Positions 52,616 through 62,443 are shown, counted from the first letter of the stretch. The stretch: 64,000 nt of DNA from Vreelandella maris (GCF_013371085.1 NZ_JABWCV010000001.1:62001-126000), one strand, 5' to 3'. Translations and numbers: made by a program. Notes: generated from the sequence alone by a model not told the origin.

Positions 52616-53830
52616 ATGCGACGATTGGGAACGCTATTGTTATTAAAAAAATGTTTTAAAAAACAACTGATTAATATGAGGCTGTTGAAGCTGACGTTAT
52701 TCGCTGGGCTACTGGTTTCACCACTGGCTCAGGCAGAGCTTACGTTTGGGATTGTCGCCCCTTCCAGCGGTAGCGCTGCGCCTTTAGGGCTAGGTATGCA
52801 AAAAGGTATTGAGACCTATTTTGCAGAGGTTAATGCAGCAGGCGGGGTGAATGGTCAAACGCTATCCTTGATTGCACGCGATGATCAATATCAACCGCTT
52901 AAAGCCGCCAGCAACACTCGCCAGCTGATCCAAGAAGATGACGTGTTGGCGGCAATCGGCAATGTCGGTACACCAACGGCTACCGTTACTATTCCCATCT
53001 ATAACGAGTATGAAACGCTGCTTTATGGCGCGTTTACAGGCGCTGGCGTATTGCGCAAAACACCGCCCGACCGCTATGTGATCAATTATCGGGCCAGCTA
53101 TGTGCAGGAAACCGCCGCGATGGTGGATGGGCTGCTGGAAGCGGGTGTTCTGCCCGAGGAAATTGCCTTTTTTACCCAGAACGATAGCTTTGGCGACGCA
53201 GGATACAATGGCGCTATCCAAGCGTTAACCTCCCATGGCGTTGGCAACATCGCCGCGCTGGCCCATGGCCGTTTTACCCGCGGTACTCGCAATATCCACC
53301 AAGGCTTGGCGACCATTCTGCAAGCGCCGGTGACGCCTCGGGCGGTCATTATCGTGGGCACTTACGGGCCCGCGGCAGATTTCATTCGTGAAGCACGCAA
53401 CGACCTACCAGATGCCGTGTTTCTGAACGTCTCTTTCGTTGGCAGTCAAGCGTTAATGGATGAACTTGGCGAGTTGTCAGAAGGCGTGATTATTACCCAA
53501 GTCGTGCCGCCTCTGGATGCCGACCTACCCGCTGTAGAAGCCTACCGCCAGGCACTAGCCACGCATTCACGGGGAAGTGAGCCTGACTTTATTTCCCTTG
53601 AAGGCTACCTGGCGGCGAAGCTGTTTGTGGAAGGTGTCAAGGCGGCGGGTGCAGAGCCAGATCGTGACGCTATTGTGGATGGCTTGCTTGGTCTGGGTAG
53701 CATCGATATTGGCTTGGAAGAGCCGCTCAGCCTTGGGCGTAATGATCACCAAGCCAGCGATGCAGTATGGCCAACCGTTATCACAAACGGCCGTTTTGAG
53801 TCGGTGGAGTGGGCGAGCCTGTTACCGTAA
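52616..53830 (+). CDS. LivK-like periplasmic ligand-binding protein (orphan, next to chemoreceptor)
   Basis: 404 residues, type-1 periplasmic binding fold as in branched-chain amino acid/amide ABC binding proteins (LTFGIVAPSSGSAAPLGLGM, AEVNAAGGVNGQTLSLIARD, AAIGNVGTPTATVTIPIYNE, FFTQNDSFGDAGYNGAIQAL). Signal sequence: hydrophobic stretch around residues 22-40, cut near AQAEL. ATG at 52616 has AAGGAG seven bases before it; an internal ATG at 52676 would give a more standard signal peptide but has no ribosome site. No ABC permease or ATPase genes follow; instead a chemoreceptor gene starts 59 bases later. Confidence 0.88.
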   Translation: MRRLGTLLLLKKCFKKQLINMRLLKLTLFAGLLVSPLAQAELTFGIVAPSSGSAAPLGLGMQKGIETYFAEVNAAGGVNGQTLSLIARDDQYQPLKAASNTRQLIQEDDVLAAIGNVGTPTATVTIPIYNEYETLLYGAFTGAGVLRKTPPDRYVINYRASYVQETAAMVDGLLEAGVLPEEIAFFTQNDSFGDAGYNGAIQALTSHGVGNIAALAHGRFTRGTRNIHQGLATILQAPVTPRAVIIVGTYGPAADFIREARNDLPDAVFLNVSFVGSQALMDELGELSEGVIITQVVPPLDADLPAVEAYRQALATHSRGSEPDFISLEGYLAAKLFVEGVKAAGAEPDRDAIVDGLLGLGSIDIGLEEPLSLGRNDHQASDAVWPTVITNGRFESVEWASLLP

Positions 53831-53889
53831 CAGCGTCCGCATTTAGGCTTAAGTTACCTGTAAGACCCTGACACAAGTGAAATCAGATA

Positions 53890-55989
53890 ATGAAAAAAAC
53901 GTTAAGTATTAGAGCCATGTTGATCAGCCTGTTCCTAGCGGCAGTGCTTGGCGCCGTGGTGCTAGCAGCAACAGGTTGGACCACTAACCAGCGGCTTATC
54001 GACTCGCAGCGCTATATTACCGGTGAGGTTTTACCTCTTCAGGACGCCAGCCGGGGCATGGTACTCACGATGGGGGCATTTGGTCAGCGTCATGCAGATC
54101 TACTTGCCACCGAAAGCGCCACTGGCCTTGATGAGGTTACCGCTCAAGCTAGCTTGGATGAACGTTTTCAAACCGCCCGCCAACGGCTTAGTGGGGTTGA
54201 ACACGCAGAGGGCTTAAGTGAGCTGGATAGCCATTATCAAGCATTGCTTGAGGGCGATACGGCACTTGAGGCGGTGCGCCGTGAAGAGTTGAGCCTGCAA
54301 ACACAAATGGCCGAGCGTATTAGTGCGATGCAAGCTCTTATTTCTCAAGTGATGCTTAGTGCCGAAGACATTGCCGGACGCACCGCGTTAGCCCAAGTAC
54401 GCAGTGACCGTGACCAGCGTGAGTTGATGGAAGCCTGGCGCGAAGACGGCATGACGACACTGCCTACTACGCTTCTGGATAATATGTTTACCGCACAGGC
54501 GGACATTGGGCGTTTGAGCGGTAACGCGCGCATGGCACTCGCGCAATTATCTGACCTTGGACGTCAAATGATGCAAATAGAGAGCTCCGATGCGCTGGTC
54601 AATTTGCGTCATAATGAAATTGCCCAGCAGGTCGGGCTTGCTCGTCAGTCGTTGGCGGCAATCGCCAGCGCCCCCAGTACCGAAGTAGAGCAGCGTGCGC
54701 TAATTAATAACCTTGATGAGGTTATTGTCGAGCTGCAAGGGCTGATGGTGTCTGATGATAACGCTGTTTATGCGCTTCGTTTGCAGCAGCTTGCACTCCA
54801 TGAACAAGTACAAGCGGCGCTCACCAATGTCGCTCAAGCCATGGCGCAGATGCGCTCGGCGTTAAGTGACGTTGAAGCGTATACCGTGGCACAGGCTGAC
54901 AGTGCCGCGACCCAGGCGGAAACGTTAGCCAATGCTGGCCGTTCGTTACTGATTATGGTCACACTGATTGTGATTGCGCTGCTTGCTATCTTTGGCTGGC
55001 GCACAATGGTGCGTGTGTTGGGCCCGCTCGTGGCAATGCGCCGCCAGATGGAAAGCATCAGTGGCGCTGCTGGCGAGAACGCTGATCTTTCCAAGCGTCT
55101 TGAGCTTAAACGCAACGATGAAGTAGGCCAGACGGCTCAAGCGTTTAATAGCATGATGGATACTTTTGAAGGGATGGTGGCGCAAATTCGTGAAAGCGCT
55201 GAAGCCATCGCGGCGAGCAGCCGACAGATTGCGGCAGGCAATGAAAATCTCTCACAACGAACCGACCAGCAGGCAGCGTCGCTGGCTGAAACGGCCTCAA
55301 GTCTTGAGCAGATTACCGCTACCGTGAAGCAAACGGCTGAGTATGCTGACCAGGCGAAAGACGCCAGTGGCAACGTTGATCAGCGCGCACGTGCTGCAGG
55401 GGATGTGTCAACGCGTACCACGGCGGCAATGGGCGATATTCGTGAGGCGAGTGAAAAAATCACCTCTATTATTAAAGCCATCGACGATATTGCCTTCCAA
55501 ACCAACTTGTTGGCGCTAAATGCCTCCGTGGAAGCCGCTCGGGCTGGCGAGCAGGGGCGCGGGTTTGCTGTGGTGGCTCAGGAAGTGCGTAAGTTAGCGG
55601 GACGCAGCGCTGAGGAGGCGGCCCAAATTCGTCATTTAGTAGACGACAGTGTTGCTAAGGTGAGCGAGGGCGAGCAACTCGTCAACGCATCCAGTAAGCA
55701 CCTTCAGGAGATCATTGATAGCCTGGGTGAGGTGACGCGCTATGTTACCGAGATCGCTGGAGCGACCCACGAACAGTCGGCAGGCATTGACCAGATCAAC
55801 CAAGCGATTTCGCAATTGGATCAGGTGACGCACCAAAATGCCCGCTTGGTACAAGAAGCCACGACAGCCAGTCATACACTGGATGATCGTGCGGGTGATA
55901 TGCATTCACTGGTAGGGCGCTTTCGGGTAAGCGATACGGCAGGACAGCGTCATCTGTCACTCCCACAGAAGGAAGAAATTACAACGTAG
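53890..55989 (+). CDS. Methyl-accepting chemotaxis protein
   Basis: 699 residues: TM1 about 8-30, a large mostly helical periplasmic sensor (31-350), TM2 about 352-372, HAMP (about 373-430, [20 protein letters not shown]), and the MCP signalling domain with the conserved hairpin tip ([40 protein letters not shown], about 530-575). No CheR/CheB-docking pentapeptide at the C-terminus (ends PQKEEITT). Placed directly after the LivK-like binding protein, which may deliver the ligand to it. Standing alone from other che genes. Confidence 0.95.
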   Translation: MKKTLSIRAMLISLFLAAVLGAVVLAATGWTTNQRLIDSQRYITGEVLPLQDASRGMVLTMGAFGQRHADLLATESATGLDEVTAQASLDERFQTARQRLSGVEHAEGLSELDSHYQALLEGDTALEAVRREELSLQTQMAERISAMQALISQVMLSAEDIAGRTALAQVRSDRDQRELMEAWREDGMTTLPTTLLDNMFTAQADIGRLSGNARMALAQLSDLGRQMMQIESSDALVNLRHNEIAQQVGLARQSLAAIASAPSTEVEQRALINNLDEVIVELQGLMVSDDNAVYALRLQQLALHEQVQAALTNVAQAMAQMRSALSDVEAYTVAQADSAATQAETLANAGRSLLIMVTLIVIALLAIFGWRTMVRVLGPLVAMRRQMESISGAAGENADLSKRLELKRNDEVGQTAQAFNSMMDTFEGMVAQIRESAEAIAASSRQIAAGNENLSQRTDQQAASLAETASSLEQITATVKQTAEYADQAKDASGNVDQRARAAGDVSTRTTAAMGDIREASEKITSIIKAIDDIAFQTNLLALNASVEAARAGEQGRGFAVVAQEVRKLAGRSAEEAAQIRHLVDDSVAKVSEGEQLVNASSKHLQEIIDSLGEVTRYVTEIAGATHEQSAGIDQINQAISQLDQVTHQNARLVQEATTASHTLDDRAGDMHSLVGRFRVSDTAGQRHLSLPQKEEITT

Positions 55990-56104
55990 TAAGCAATTAC
56001 TACCTGCTGATGGAAAGCGCTTGCTAGTCTCATCTTACACGCCTCGCGTGTGCTCACACACTCGATCAACAACCATAAGATAAATAGGTAAAAGGAGTAC
56101 TGAG

Positions 56105-56674
56105 ATGAGCAGCAAGCGCATTTTAATGATCACCGGCGATTTCACTGAAGACTATGAAACCATGGTGCCGTTTCAGGCACTTATGGCCGTCGGCCACCAA
56201 GTAGATGCTGTCTGCCCTGGTAAAGCCTCGGGCGATACTGTGGCAACCGCGATTCATGACTTTGAAGGTGATCAAACCTATTCTGAAAAGCCTGGGCACC
56301 GCTTCGCACTGAATGCTGATTTCGCCAGCACTAACCCTGCCGATTACGATGCCCTGGTGGTACCAGGTGGCCGCGCACCGGAATACCTTCGTCTCAACAA
56401 GGAAGTCCTGACGATGGTTCAGCACTTTTTCGAGACCAACAAGCCCGTGGCGGCCATCTGCCATGGTGCGCAGCTATTGGCAGCTGCAAAAGTGCTTGAG
56501 GGCCGGCAGTGCTCCGCTTACCCGGCCTGCCAACCGGAGGTAGAACTTGCCGGTGGTCACTTCGCCAATTTGGAAGTGACTGATGCGGTGACCGATGGCA
56601 ACCTGGTCACCGCCCCCGCGTGGCCTGCCCACCCGGCATGGCTGGCGCAATTTATGGCATTGTTAAATAAGTAA
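56105..56674 (+). CDS. DJ-1/PfpI family protein
   Basis: 189 residues, class I glutamine-amidotransferase-like fold. The nucleophile elbow is [10 protein letters not shown] (Cys about 119 followed by His), with [12 protein letters not shown] ahead of it, as in PfpI/YhbO-type proteins described as glyoxalase/deglycase or protease-like stress proteins. AAAGGAGTACTGAG precedes the ATG. Monocistronic with its own terminator downstream. Confidence 0.9.
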   Translation: MSSKRILMITGDFTEDYETMVPFQALMAVGHQVDAVCPGKASGDTVATAIHDFEGDQTYSEKPGHRFALNADFASTNPADYDALVVPGGRAPEYLRLNKEVLTMVQHFFETNKPVAAICHGAQLLAAAKVLEGRQCSAYPACQPEVELAGGHFANLEVTDAVTDGNLVTAPAWPAHPAWLAQFMALLNK

Positions 56675-56703
56675 AGCTAGCCGCACTATCATAATTACCT
56701 TTG

Positions 56704-56725
56704 CGCCCGGCTTTTGCCGGGCGTT
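56704..56725 (+). terminator. Rho-independent terminator after the DJ-1/PfpI gene
   Basis: CGCCCGGC-TTTT-GCCGGGCG, an 8-bp GC-rich stem followed by TTCT, 30 bases after the stop. Confidence 0.75.
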
Positions 56726-56789
56726 CTGCGCTATTGCCCACTATATTGATAGCGTGAGCCTGAGTGGACTACTCGAAGAGGCAACGCCC

Positions 56790-57152
56790 ATGTGTAAACT
56801 CTTTATTCAAGCTAACCCCGAGCTGTGGCGCAGTGCGACGCACTCGCTGCGTATCGATGGCATGGTCACCAGTGTGCGGATGGAAAACTACTTCTGGCAC
56901 ATTCTCGAAGAGATCGCCCAGCGAGATGGAATGAATACCGCCCAAATGATTACTCGGCTGTATCATGAATCGATCGATGCTGGGCACGATTTGGGAAACT
57001 TCACCTCGTTTTTACGCGTTTGCGCCCTGCGTTACCAAGCGCTTCAATTGAGCGGCGATATTCCAGTCCAGCACCAGGTACCCATCGCCACCCTGGACGC
57101 GGAGCAAATTTTAGCGCGTGAAGCTGGCAACAGGCAGGACTCCTTACATTAA
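56790..57152 (+). CDS. Ribbon-helix-helix domain protein (RHH_4 type)
   Basis: 120 residues beginning MCKLFIQANPELWRSATHSLRIDGM, the stereotyped N-terminus of a small proteobacterial RHH family; the beta-strand (SHSLRIDGMVTSVRMEN region) and two helices (EIAQRDGMNTAQMITRLYHE) make a dimeric DNA-binding unit. Targets unknown. ATG at 56790 has AGAGGC upstream; a GTG at 56754 is an alternative. It is convergent with the DUF1499 gene and not paired with a toxin gene. Confidence 0.8.
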   Translation: MCKLFIQANPELWRSATHSLRIDGMVTSVRMENYFWHILEEIAQRDGMNTAQMITRLYHESIDAGHDLGNFTSFLRVCALRYQALQLSGDIPVQHQVPIATLDAEQILAREAGNRQDSLH

Positions 57153-57193
57153 AAACGGCGGCTGATAAGGGGGCTGGAAAAGAAGTAGAGCCG

Positions 57194-57961
57194 TTATTCG
57201 AGCCGTGCTTCCAGCGCACTTAAAAATTCTTCAATACGTGCTGCATTGGTGCCCACATCGCTTGCGCCCAGGCGTGATGCCGAGCGCATATCGACCTGTA
57301 CACCATTGTCCAGCTCGGTTAAGCGAATAACCACGTCATCCTCAAAGCCAAACCAGCGCGTGGTTGCGGTGGCCTCTATGTGATTGTCGGTAATTCTGGC
57401 GATACGCCAGCCAGACTCTTCCGCCGCTGCTTGGGCAGCTGCCAGTACGGTTTGCGGAGAGTCATCTACGATTATCGGCTTGATGTGAGGGTAGGCTGCT
57501 CGCTGTTGCTGGGCGGTTGCCTCACCAGGGTAATCGACCGCGTTAGGGGCAGCACGCCGTGCGTTGGCTAAGGCTTCAAAAGCAGGTGGATTCTGGGTGT
57601 CGGTGGTGATGTCGTGAATGGCCGGTACCTCTTGAGCACGTTGCCAGTGCTGCCAAGGCACAAAAAGCAGCGCCGCCGCAGCGATAATGACCAGCGAGGC
57701 CATCAAGGCTGATGTGAAGCGACGAGCCAGCATGCTCAGCAGCAGCGTAATGATACTGACTGCCACCGCTCCACCAGCGGCATAGACGCCGTTACGTAGT
57801 AAGTTAAACGCCTCGCCCAGGCTGATAAGTTCGCCCCGATAAGCCGGGCCAGCACCCGCCATCATCAGTACCGCCGCTACAAGCAGCAGAATGGCTAAAC
57901 CTGCCAGTATACCTGGCCAGCGGCCACCGCGTGGGTGTGACGCTTTCAGTTGCATTGCCAT
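57194..57961 (-). CDS. DUF1499 domain membrane protein
   Basis: 255 residues: three hydrophobic helices (about 19-38, 60-80, 87-104) and a soluble DUF1499 domain from about 120 (IHDITTDTQNPPAFEALANARR, then TRWFGFEDDVVIRLTEL and DMRSASRLGASDVGTNAARI). Function unknown; family often described as membrane-linked uncharacterised. Start 57961 was chosen for the strong AAGGAGAGAAC upstream, dropping 29 residues of the longer open frame. Divergent from the 58082 gene. Confidence 0.85.
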   Translation of the reverse strand: MAMQLKASHPRGGRWPGILAGLAILLLVAAVLMMAGAGPAYRGELISLGEAFNLLRNGVYAAGGAVAVSIITLLLSMLARRFTSALMASLVIIAAAALLFVPWQHWQRAQEVPAIHDITTDTQNPPAFEALANARRAAPNAVDYPGEATAQQQRAAYPHIKPIIVDDSPQTVLAAAQAAAEESGWRIARITDNHIEATATTRWFGFEDDVVIRLTELDNGVQVDMRSASRLGASDVGTNAARIEEFLSALEARLE

Positions 57962-58081
57962 GTTCTCTCCTTGCCACATCGTATTCAGCGATTCTTTTGA
58001 GCTATCCTTTCCAGCTATTCTTAGCACAAATACAACGCCAATTGGCAATCTGAACGTTTAATACCTGACGATAGGATATAC

Positions 58082-58429
58082 ATGACCGATCACGTAACCG
58101 CTTTACGTCAGTTGCTTCTCAGCGCACCGCAAGAAGCCCTGCCAATGACCTACAAGCAGGTGGCCACCGAGCTGGGGCTGACGCCGCCACGCACCATTGG
58201 GCAAGTTACCCAAGCGCTTGAGCAGTTAATGCGTGAAGACGCCGCGCAACAAACACCTTTTATCGCCGCCTTAGTCGTCAGCCGCCGGGGCGATGGGTTA
58301 CCCGCTACGGGCTTTTTTGAGTTAGCTGTCGCTTTAGGTCGTTTCCCCAAAGACCCGACCCTCCACGAGTCGGCTTACCGGACTGAGTTTCAGCGCGCCA
58401 TAAACGAGCGCGACGATTGCCAGCGTTAA
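58082..58429 (+). CDS. Uncharacterised 115-residue protein with a possible helix-turn-helix
   Basis: I do not recognise the family. The N-terminal 60 residues could form a winged-helix-like unit (MTYKQVATELGLTPPRTIGQVTQALEQ segment), followed by FIAALVVSRRGDGLPATGFF and a short helical tail. No membrane segment. The ATG lies 33 bases past the DUF1499 upstream end with AGGATATAC before it; the 3' end overlaps the convergent DUF3820 gene by 4 bases. Confidence 0.6.
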   Translation: MTDHVTALRQLLLSAPQEALPMTYKQVATELGLTPPRTIGQVTQALEQLMREDAAQQTPFIAALVVSRRGDGLPATGFFELAVALGRFPKDPTLHESAYRTEFQRAINERDDCQR

Positions 58430-58659
58430 GTTTCGCCACGATGGCTAGGCTTTTTACGCAGCGGGTCAAGCAGCGGGCCAAGCCCGTTGTGATCGATTTC
58501 ATGCATTAGATGCAGCAGCTCACCAATCTCGCCAGAAGGAAACCCTTCCCGGGCAAACCAGTTTAAATAGGGCCCGGGGAGGTCGGCGATCAGGCGGCCC
58601 TCATACTTGCCAAAGGGCATGGTACGGGTGACTAGCTTTTCCAGATTCTCTGGTTTCAT
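58426..58659 (-). CDS. DUF3820 family protein
   Basis: 77 residues; MPFGKYEGRLIADLPGPYLNWFAREGFPSG-type core identifies the DUF3820 family (small proteins with a conserved MPFGKYKG...LPxxYLxWF motif, related to nuclease-associated modules and sometimes called quorum-sensing-regulated virulence factors). Role unknown; no catalytic residues evident. GGAGTAAATGC precedes the start. Confidence 0.85.
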   Translation of the reverse strand: MKPENLEKLVTRTMPFGKYEGRLIADLPGPYLNWFAREGFPSGEIGELLHLMHEIDHNGLGPLLDPLRKKPSHRGET

Positions 58660-58689
58660 GCATTTACTCCTGTGGCCTTAAATGGTGGG

Positions 58690-59574
58690 CTAAACACGAT
58701 TATCAGGTTGTTGTGCCGTTTCGCCAATCAATTGCGCAAGCGCTCGGGCGGGTTCGCTCAAATGACCACTGGTAGGATGAATTAGTCCTATATCACGATG
58801 AAAGGTACGCTCGCCTAAATCAATCGCACGCACGCCGGCTGGCCAACGTGAGTGGGCGATGGCCTCGGGCACCAGGGCCACGCCTACCCCCTTGGCGACC
58901 AGCTTAATGATCGCTTCCAGTTCGTCGACTTCGCACACCTCACGCACATTGCAGTGGTTATCTCGTAGGAAGCGCTCCACCTGCCTGCCCCCAAAGGAGG
59001 CACGGTCGTAGCGGATAAACGGCTGGTTGGAGAGCAGTTCCCGCCATTGATCGCCGTTGATATGCGGTGGCACGATTAACCGAAAAGGCTCGTGAGCTAG
59101 GGGTGTCCAGCGCAAATCACTGTGTAGCGAAAAGGGCGGGCGAATTATCACTGCCATATCCAGTTCGCCAGCGTCGACCTGATTGACCAGTTCCATGGAA
59201 AGCCCCGGTACCACGTGGGTACAGCAATCGTGATAAGCGTGATGAAAGCGCGCGAGTGCATCAGGCAGTAGCGAGCGCTGGATGGAGGCGATGGCGCCGA
59301 TATTGATCCGTTGTGTGGCTGGCTGGCCTGACATGGATACGCCCAGCGTGCTATACAGCGTTAGCAGGGCGTGGGCTTGCTTCAACGTCTCTTGCCCTCG
59401 CTGGGTCAATATGGCGGCACGCCCTTTGCGTTCAAACAGGGCAAGGCCTAGTTCTCCCTCAAGGCGTTTCATCTGCGCACTGACCGCTGCTTGAGTCAGG
59501 CCAATTTTTTTACCCGCTGCGGCAAAGGTGCCTTCCTGGGCAACCGCGATCAGCGTCTTTAGCTCACGGATCAT
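58690..59574 (-). CDS. LysR family transcriptional regulator
   Basis: 294 residues: HTH at about 16-36 (GTFAAAGKKIGLTQAAVSAQ), linker, and effector domain (INIGAIASIQRSLLPDALAR). Start MIRELKTLIAVAQEG at 59574 with AAGGAT upstream; a longer frame back to 59691 is not supported by homology. Divergent from a VOC-family gene 134 bases away, its likely target; the spacer holds GGTGGC-TTAAAGT-GCCACC (59654-59672), a candidate operator. Confidence 0.9.
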   Translation of the reverse strand: MIRELKTLIAVAQEGTFAAAGKKIGLTQAAVSAQMKRLEGELGLALFERKGRAAILTQRGQETLKQAHALLTLYSTLGVSMSGQPATQRINIGAIASIQRSLLPDALARFHHAYHDCCTHVVPGLSMELVNQVDAGELDMAVIIRPPFSLHSDLRWTPLAHEPFRLIVPPHINGDQWRELLSNQPFIRYDRASFGGRQVERFLRDNHCNVREVCEVDELEAIIKLVAKGVGVALVPEAIAHSRWPAGVRAIDLGERTFHRDIGLIHPTSGHLSEPARALAQLIGETAQQPDNRV

Positions 59575-59708
59575 TGATAAATCCTTTTTGTGAATCAGCC
59601 AAATAGTTATTGATTTTATTTTCCCATGCGCCGCCCTAAGATGAATACACCGTGGTGGCTTAAAGTGCCACCGAGTCTGAATAACACCCACCTATGTTGG
59701 AGATGACG

Positions 59709-60134
59709 ATGAGCCTTTCACCCTTTCATTTAGCCATTCCTGTTTACGATGTGGCACTGGCGCGAGCGTTTTATAACGATGTCTTTGGCCTGGAAGAGGG
59801 GCGTTCCAGTGAGCAGTGGGTCGACTTTAACTTCTTTGGTCATCAACTGGTCATTCATGAGCAGCCTAAAACGCCGGGGCAAGAGAGCGCTCATACCAAT
59901 CCCGTGGACGGTCACAACGTTCCAGTACCGCATTTCGGCGTGATTTTGCAGTGGGATGAGTGGGAAGCCCTGGCCGAGCGACTGAAAGCGCGGGATACAC
60001 AGTTTGTGATTGAGCCTTACGTACGTTTCAAAGGCGAAGTGGGCGAACAGGCCACGATGTTCCTGCTCGACCCTTGCGGAAACGCCCTGGAGTTCAAGGC
60101 GTTCAAAGATATGAGCCAGGTTTTTGCCAAATAA
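59709..60134 (+). CDS. VOC (glyoxalase/bleomycin-resistance/dioxygenase) family protein
   Basis: 141 residues, two beta-alpha-beta-beta-beta units of the vicinal-oxygen-chelate fold. Metal-ligand positions visible: His in [10 protein letters not shown], His in VPHFGVIL, and Glu in [10 protein letters not shown] near the end. [18 protein letters not shown] is conserved in a subgroup of uncharacterised glyoxalase-like proteins. TTGGAG sits eight bases before the chosen ATG (an earlier ATG is at 59694). The stop codon lies in the first copy of a 28-bp tandem duplication. Confidence 0.85.
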   Translation: MSLSPFHLAIPVYDVALARAFYNDVFGLEEGRSSEQWVDFNFFGHQLVIHEQPKTPGQESAHTNPVDGHNVPVPHFGVILQWDEWEALAERLKARDTQFVIEPYVRFKGEVGEQATMFLLDPCGNALEFKAFKDMSQVFAK

Positions 60135-60178
60135 ATTTTGCAAAATAGACTTTGCCAAATAAATTTTGCTCAATAAGC
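60123..60178. repeat. 28-bp tandem duplication across the VOC gene stop
   Basis: TTTGCCAAATAAATTTTGC starts at 60123 and again at 60151; period 28, the copies differing at a few bases near their right ends. The first copy contains the TAA of the VOC gene (FAK-stop), so the second repeats the last three codons and stop outside the gene. Confidence 0.85.
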
Positions 60179-60196
60179 CCTGCATTGAATTTCGTT

Positions 60197-61090
60197 TTAA
60201 GCGCGTAACGCCTGTTCCTGTCGACGATGTTGAAGCGGAGGCTCGCCAAAATAGCGCTTATAATCGCGGCTAAACTGAGGCACGCTGCGGTAGCCAACCG
60301 CCGCAGCGGCCTGATTGACGTTGTGGTTGTCCTGCAAAAGTAACTGCTGGGCTTTGATTAAGCGCAGCCGCTTTAAGTACTGAGCTGGTGACGCGCGGGT
60401 AATCTGCTTGAAGTGCTGGTGAAATGTCGACGGACTCATATTGGCCTGGGCTGCCAGCTGTTCAATGCTAAAGTCTTCAGCAAAATTGGCATGCAGCCTC
60501 GAAAGTACTTGCACGATGCGCGAATAGTTGCCATGCCCCAATACCAACGCCCTTAACGCCTGGCCTTGCTCCCCCTTTAATGCCTCGAATACCACGTCAC
60601 GAATACGCGCTGTGCCCATCGTTTTGCACTCAACAGGCGTATGCAGTGTGTTCGCCAAACGCTGTACGGCGTCTTGCATACCCTCGGTCATGGCGACCGA
60701 TGCCATTGGCAGTGGCGTTTGGTTCTGTTGTACCGCCTCGCCCATGGCGGTCACCATTTCGCTCAACAGCGCCGGGTCCAGGCGTACTGATATGCCCAGC
60801 AGCGGGGCTTCCGGTGAACCGTAAGTTTCGCACTCAAACGGCATGGGCAGCGTTTGAACTAAATAGTGGCCGGGGTCGTAGTGGATTTCACGATCGCCCA
60901 GATACCCCATCTTTTGCCCCTGGGCAATAATGGTCAGGCTTGGTTCATAGAGAAGCGGCGTACGCACTTGGTGGCGGCTTAAACAGAGTAACGATACGCC
61001 GGGCAGAGTCGTTTGACTGATACCGTCGCTTTTAATGAGTGGTGCAATAACAGCAGCCAGCGCATTGCCAGCCTGAGCGGTGGAGGCCAT
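60197..61090 (-). CDS. AraC family transcriptional regulator (AraC_N type)
   Basis: 297 residues: N-terminal cupin-like AraC_N region (LSRHQVRTPLLYEPSLTIIA, GDREIHYDPGHYLVQTLPMP) and two C-terminal helix-turn-helix motifs (FSIEQLAAQANMSPSTFHQH; NVNQAAAAVGYRSVPQFSRDY). Start at 61090 with GAGAGAA upstream. Divergent from the alcohol dehydrogenase gene at 61339; in many bacteria this regulator type controls a neighbouring YahK/aldehyde reductase gene in response to aldehydes or electrophiles (family knowledge). Confidence 0.9.
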   Translation of the reverse strand: MASTAQAGNALAAVIAPLIKSDGISQTTLPGVSLLCLSRHQVRTPLLYEPSLTIIAQGQKMGYLGDREIHYDPGHYLVQTLPMPFECETYGSPEAPLLGISVRLDPALLSEMVTAMGEAVQQNQTPLPMASVAMTEGMQDAVQRLANTLHTPVECKTMGTARIRDVVFEALKGEQGQALRALVLGHGNYSRIVQVLSRLHANFAEDFSIEQLAAQANMSPSTFHQHFKQITRASPAQYLKRLRLIKAQQLLLQDNHNVNQAAAAVGYRSVPQFSRDYKRYFGEPPLQHRRQEQALRA

Positions 61091-61243
61091 GGGGTTCTCT
61101 CTGGTTTCTGGTGGCTTTTGCATAATCATAGCGATTTTAAGCTATTTTTCGTTATTTTATTACGTGCTATCGGAGTAATTGGCAAAAATGACGTAGCTTC
61201 GTTCATCGCTATCCTTACGGATTAGGCCAATACTGTCGGCATA

Positions 61244-61257
61244 CCTCGCACGCGAGG
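61244..61257. promoter_or_regulatory. Candidate operator upstream of the alcohol dehydrogenase gene
   Basis: CCTCG-CACG-CGAGG, a perfect 5+4+5 inverted repeat in the 248-base divergent region between the AraC regulator and the dehydrogenase. No other clear element was seen there. Confidence 0.3.
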
Positions 61258-61338
61258 AAATGTCTGCTGATTTTGAAAGTTGGTTTTGAAAAAAACAGCT
61301 TTTAAGTCTAGTTGCGAAGTCAAGATGGAGCCCCACCG

Positions 61339-62400
61339 ATGAGCCAAGCCAAATCCTATGCAGCATTTGCTGCGGACAAACCGTTAGCACCGTTCAGTTT
61401 TGACCGTCGCCAGCCGCGCCCGGACGACGTGGCGATTGAAATTCTCTACTGTGGCGTGTGCCACAGCGACCTTCACTTTGCCCGCAATGACTGGGGAATG
61501 AGCCAGTACCCTGTCGTCCCCGGCCATGAAATTGTCGGCCGCGTGACCTCGGTCGGCGATAAGGTTTCACGTTTTAAAGCCGGTGATTTAGTCGGTGTTG
61601 GCTGCATGGTGGATTCATGCCGTACCTGTGCCGCTTGTAAAGATGGCGTAGAGCAGTACTGCCTGGAAGGCTTCACCATGACCTATGGCAGTGAAGACCG
61701 CCAAGATGGCACCATAACCCAGGGTGGCTATTCCGACTCCATCGTAGTGAGTGAGCACTTTGTACTGCAGATGCCTGATGGCATCGATCTAGCCTCAGCA
61801 GCGCCGATTCTTTGTGCCGGTGTGACGACCTATTCACCGCTCAAGCATCATGGCGTCGGTAAAGGCCATAAAGTTGGTGTGATTGGTATGGGTGGCTTAG
61901 GCCATATGGGCGTTAAACTGGCTAAGGCGTTGGGTGCGGAAGTCACCGTATTCACCCGCTCAGATGCCAAGGTTGAAGAAGCTAAGCGCAACGGTGCTGA
62001 CCACGTGGTGGTTTCCAGCGACCAGGCGCAGATGGATGCCGTGGCTGAAACCTTCGACTTTATGCTCGACACCGTACCCGTACAGCATGACCTTAACCCT
62101 TACCTGAAGTCGCTGAAGTACGACGGTACGCACATTATTGTCGGTTTGCTTGAACCTATTGAGCCAGCCATTGAAGCCTTTAACTTGGTCTTCAAACGTC
62201 GTGTGGTTGCCGGTTCGCTGATTGGCGGCATTGCCGAGACCGAAGAGCTGCTTAAGCTGTGTGCTGACCAAGGCATTACCTGTGATATCGAGATGTTGGA
62301 TATCAACAACATCAATGAAGGCTTTGAGCGCATGGAAAAAGGCGATGTACGCTATCGCTTTGTGATTGATATGGCGACGTTGAAAAACAGCGCTGCCTAA
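61339..62400 (+). CDS. Zinc- and NAD(P)-dependent alcohol dehydrogenase/aldehyde reductase (YahK-like)
   Basis: 353 residues, cinnamyl-alcohol-dehydrogenase-type MDR enzyme. Catalytic zinc: Cys and His in CGVCHSDLHF and PGHEIVGRV, with a later Cys in LCAGVTTYSPL; structural zinc from four Cys in CMVDSCRTCAACKDGVEQYC. Cofactor site VIGMGGLGHMGVKLAKALGA with FTRSDAK after it, pointing to NADPH as in YahK. Reduces a range of aldehydes. Start 61339 (GGAG nine bases before) rather than 61312. Confidence 0.93.
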   Translation: MSQAKSYAAFAADKPLAPFSFDRRQPRPDDVAIEILYCGVCHSDLHFARNDWGMSQYPVVPGHEIVGRVTSVGDKVSRFKAGDLVGVGCMVDSCRTCAACKDGVEQYCLEGFTMTYGSEDRQDGTITQGGYSDSIVVSEHFVLQMPDGIDLASAAPILCAGVTTYSPLKHHGVGKGHKVGVIGMGGLGHMGVKLAKALGAEVTVFTRSDAKVEEAKRNGADHVVVSSDQAQMDAVAETFDFMLDTVPVQHDLNPYLKSLKYDGTHIIVGLLEPIEPAIEAFNLVFKRRVVAGSLIGGIAETEELLKLCADQGITCDIEMLDINNINEGFERMEKGDVRYRFVIDMATLKNSAA

Positions 62401-62443
62401 TCTATTGGCATTCACTTCCCCATAGCGCTAGCTTGAACCAACG

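Noticed and set aside
59654-59672. Terminator in the LysR/VOC spacer
   Set aside because: The GGTGGC/GCCACC repeat is between divergent genes and lacks a T-run; treated only as a possible operator.
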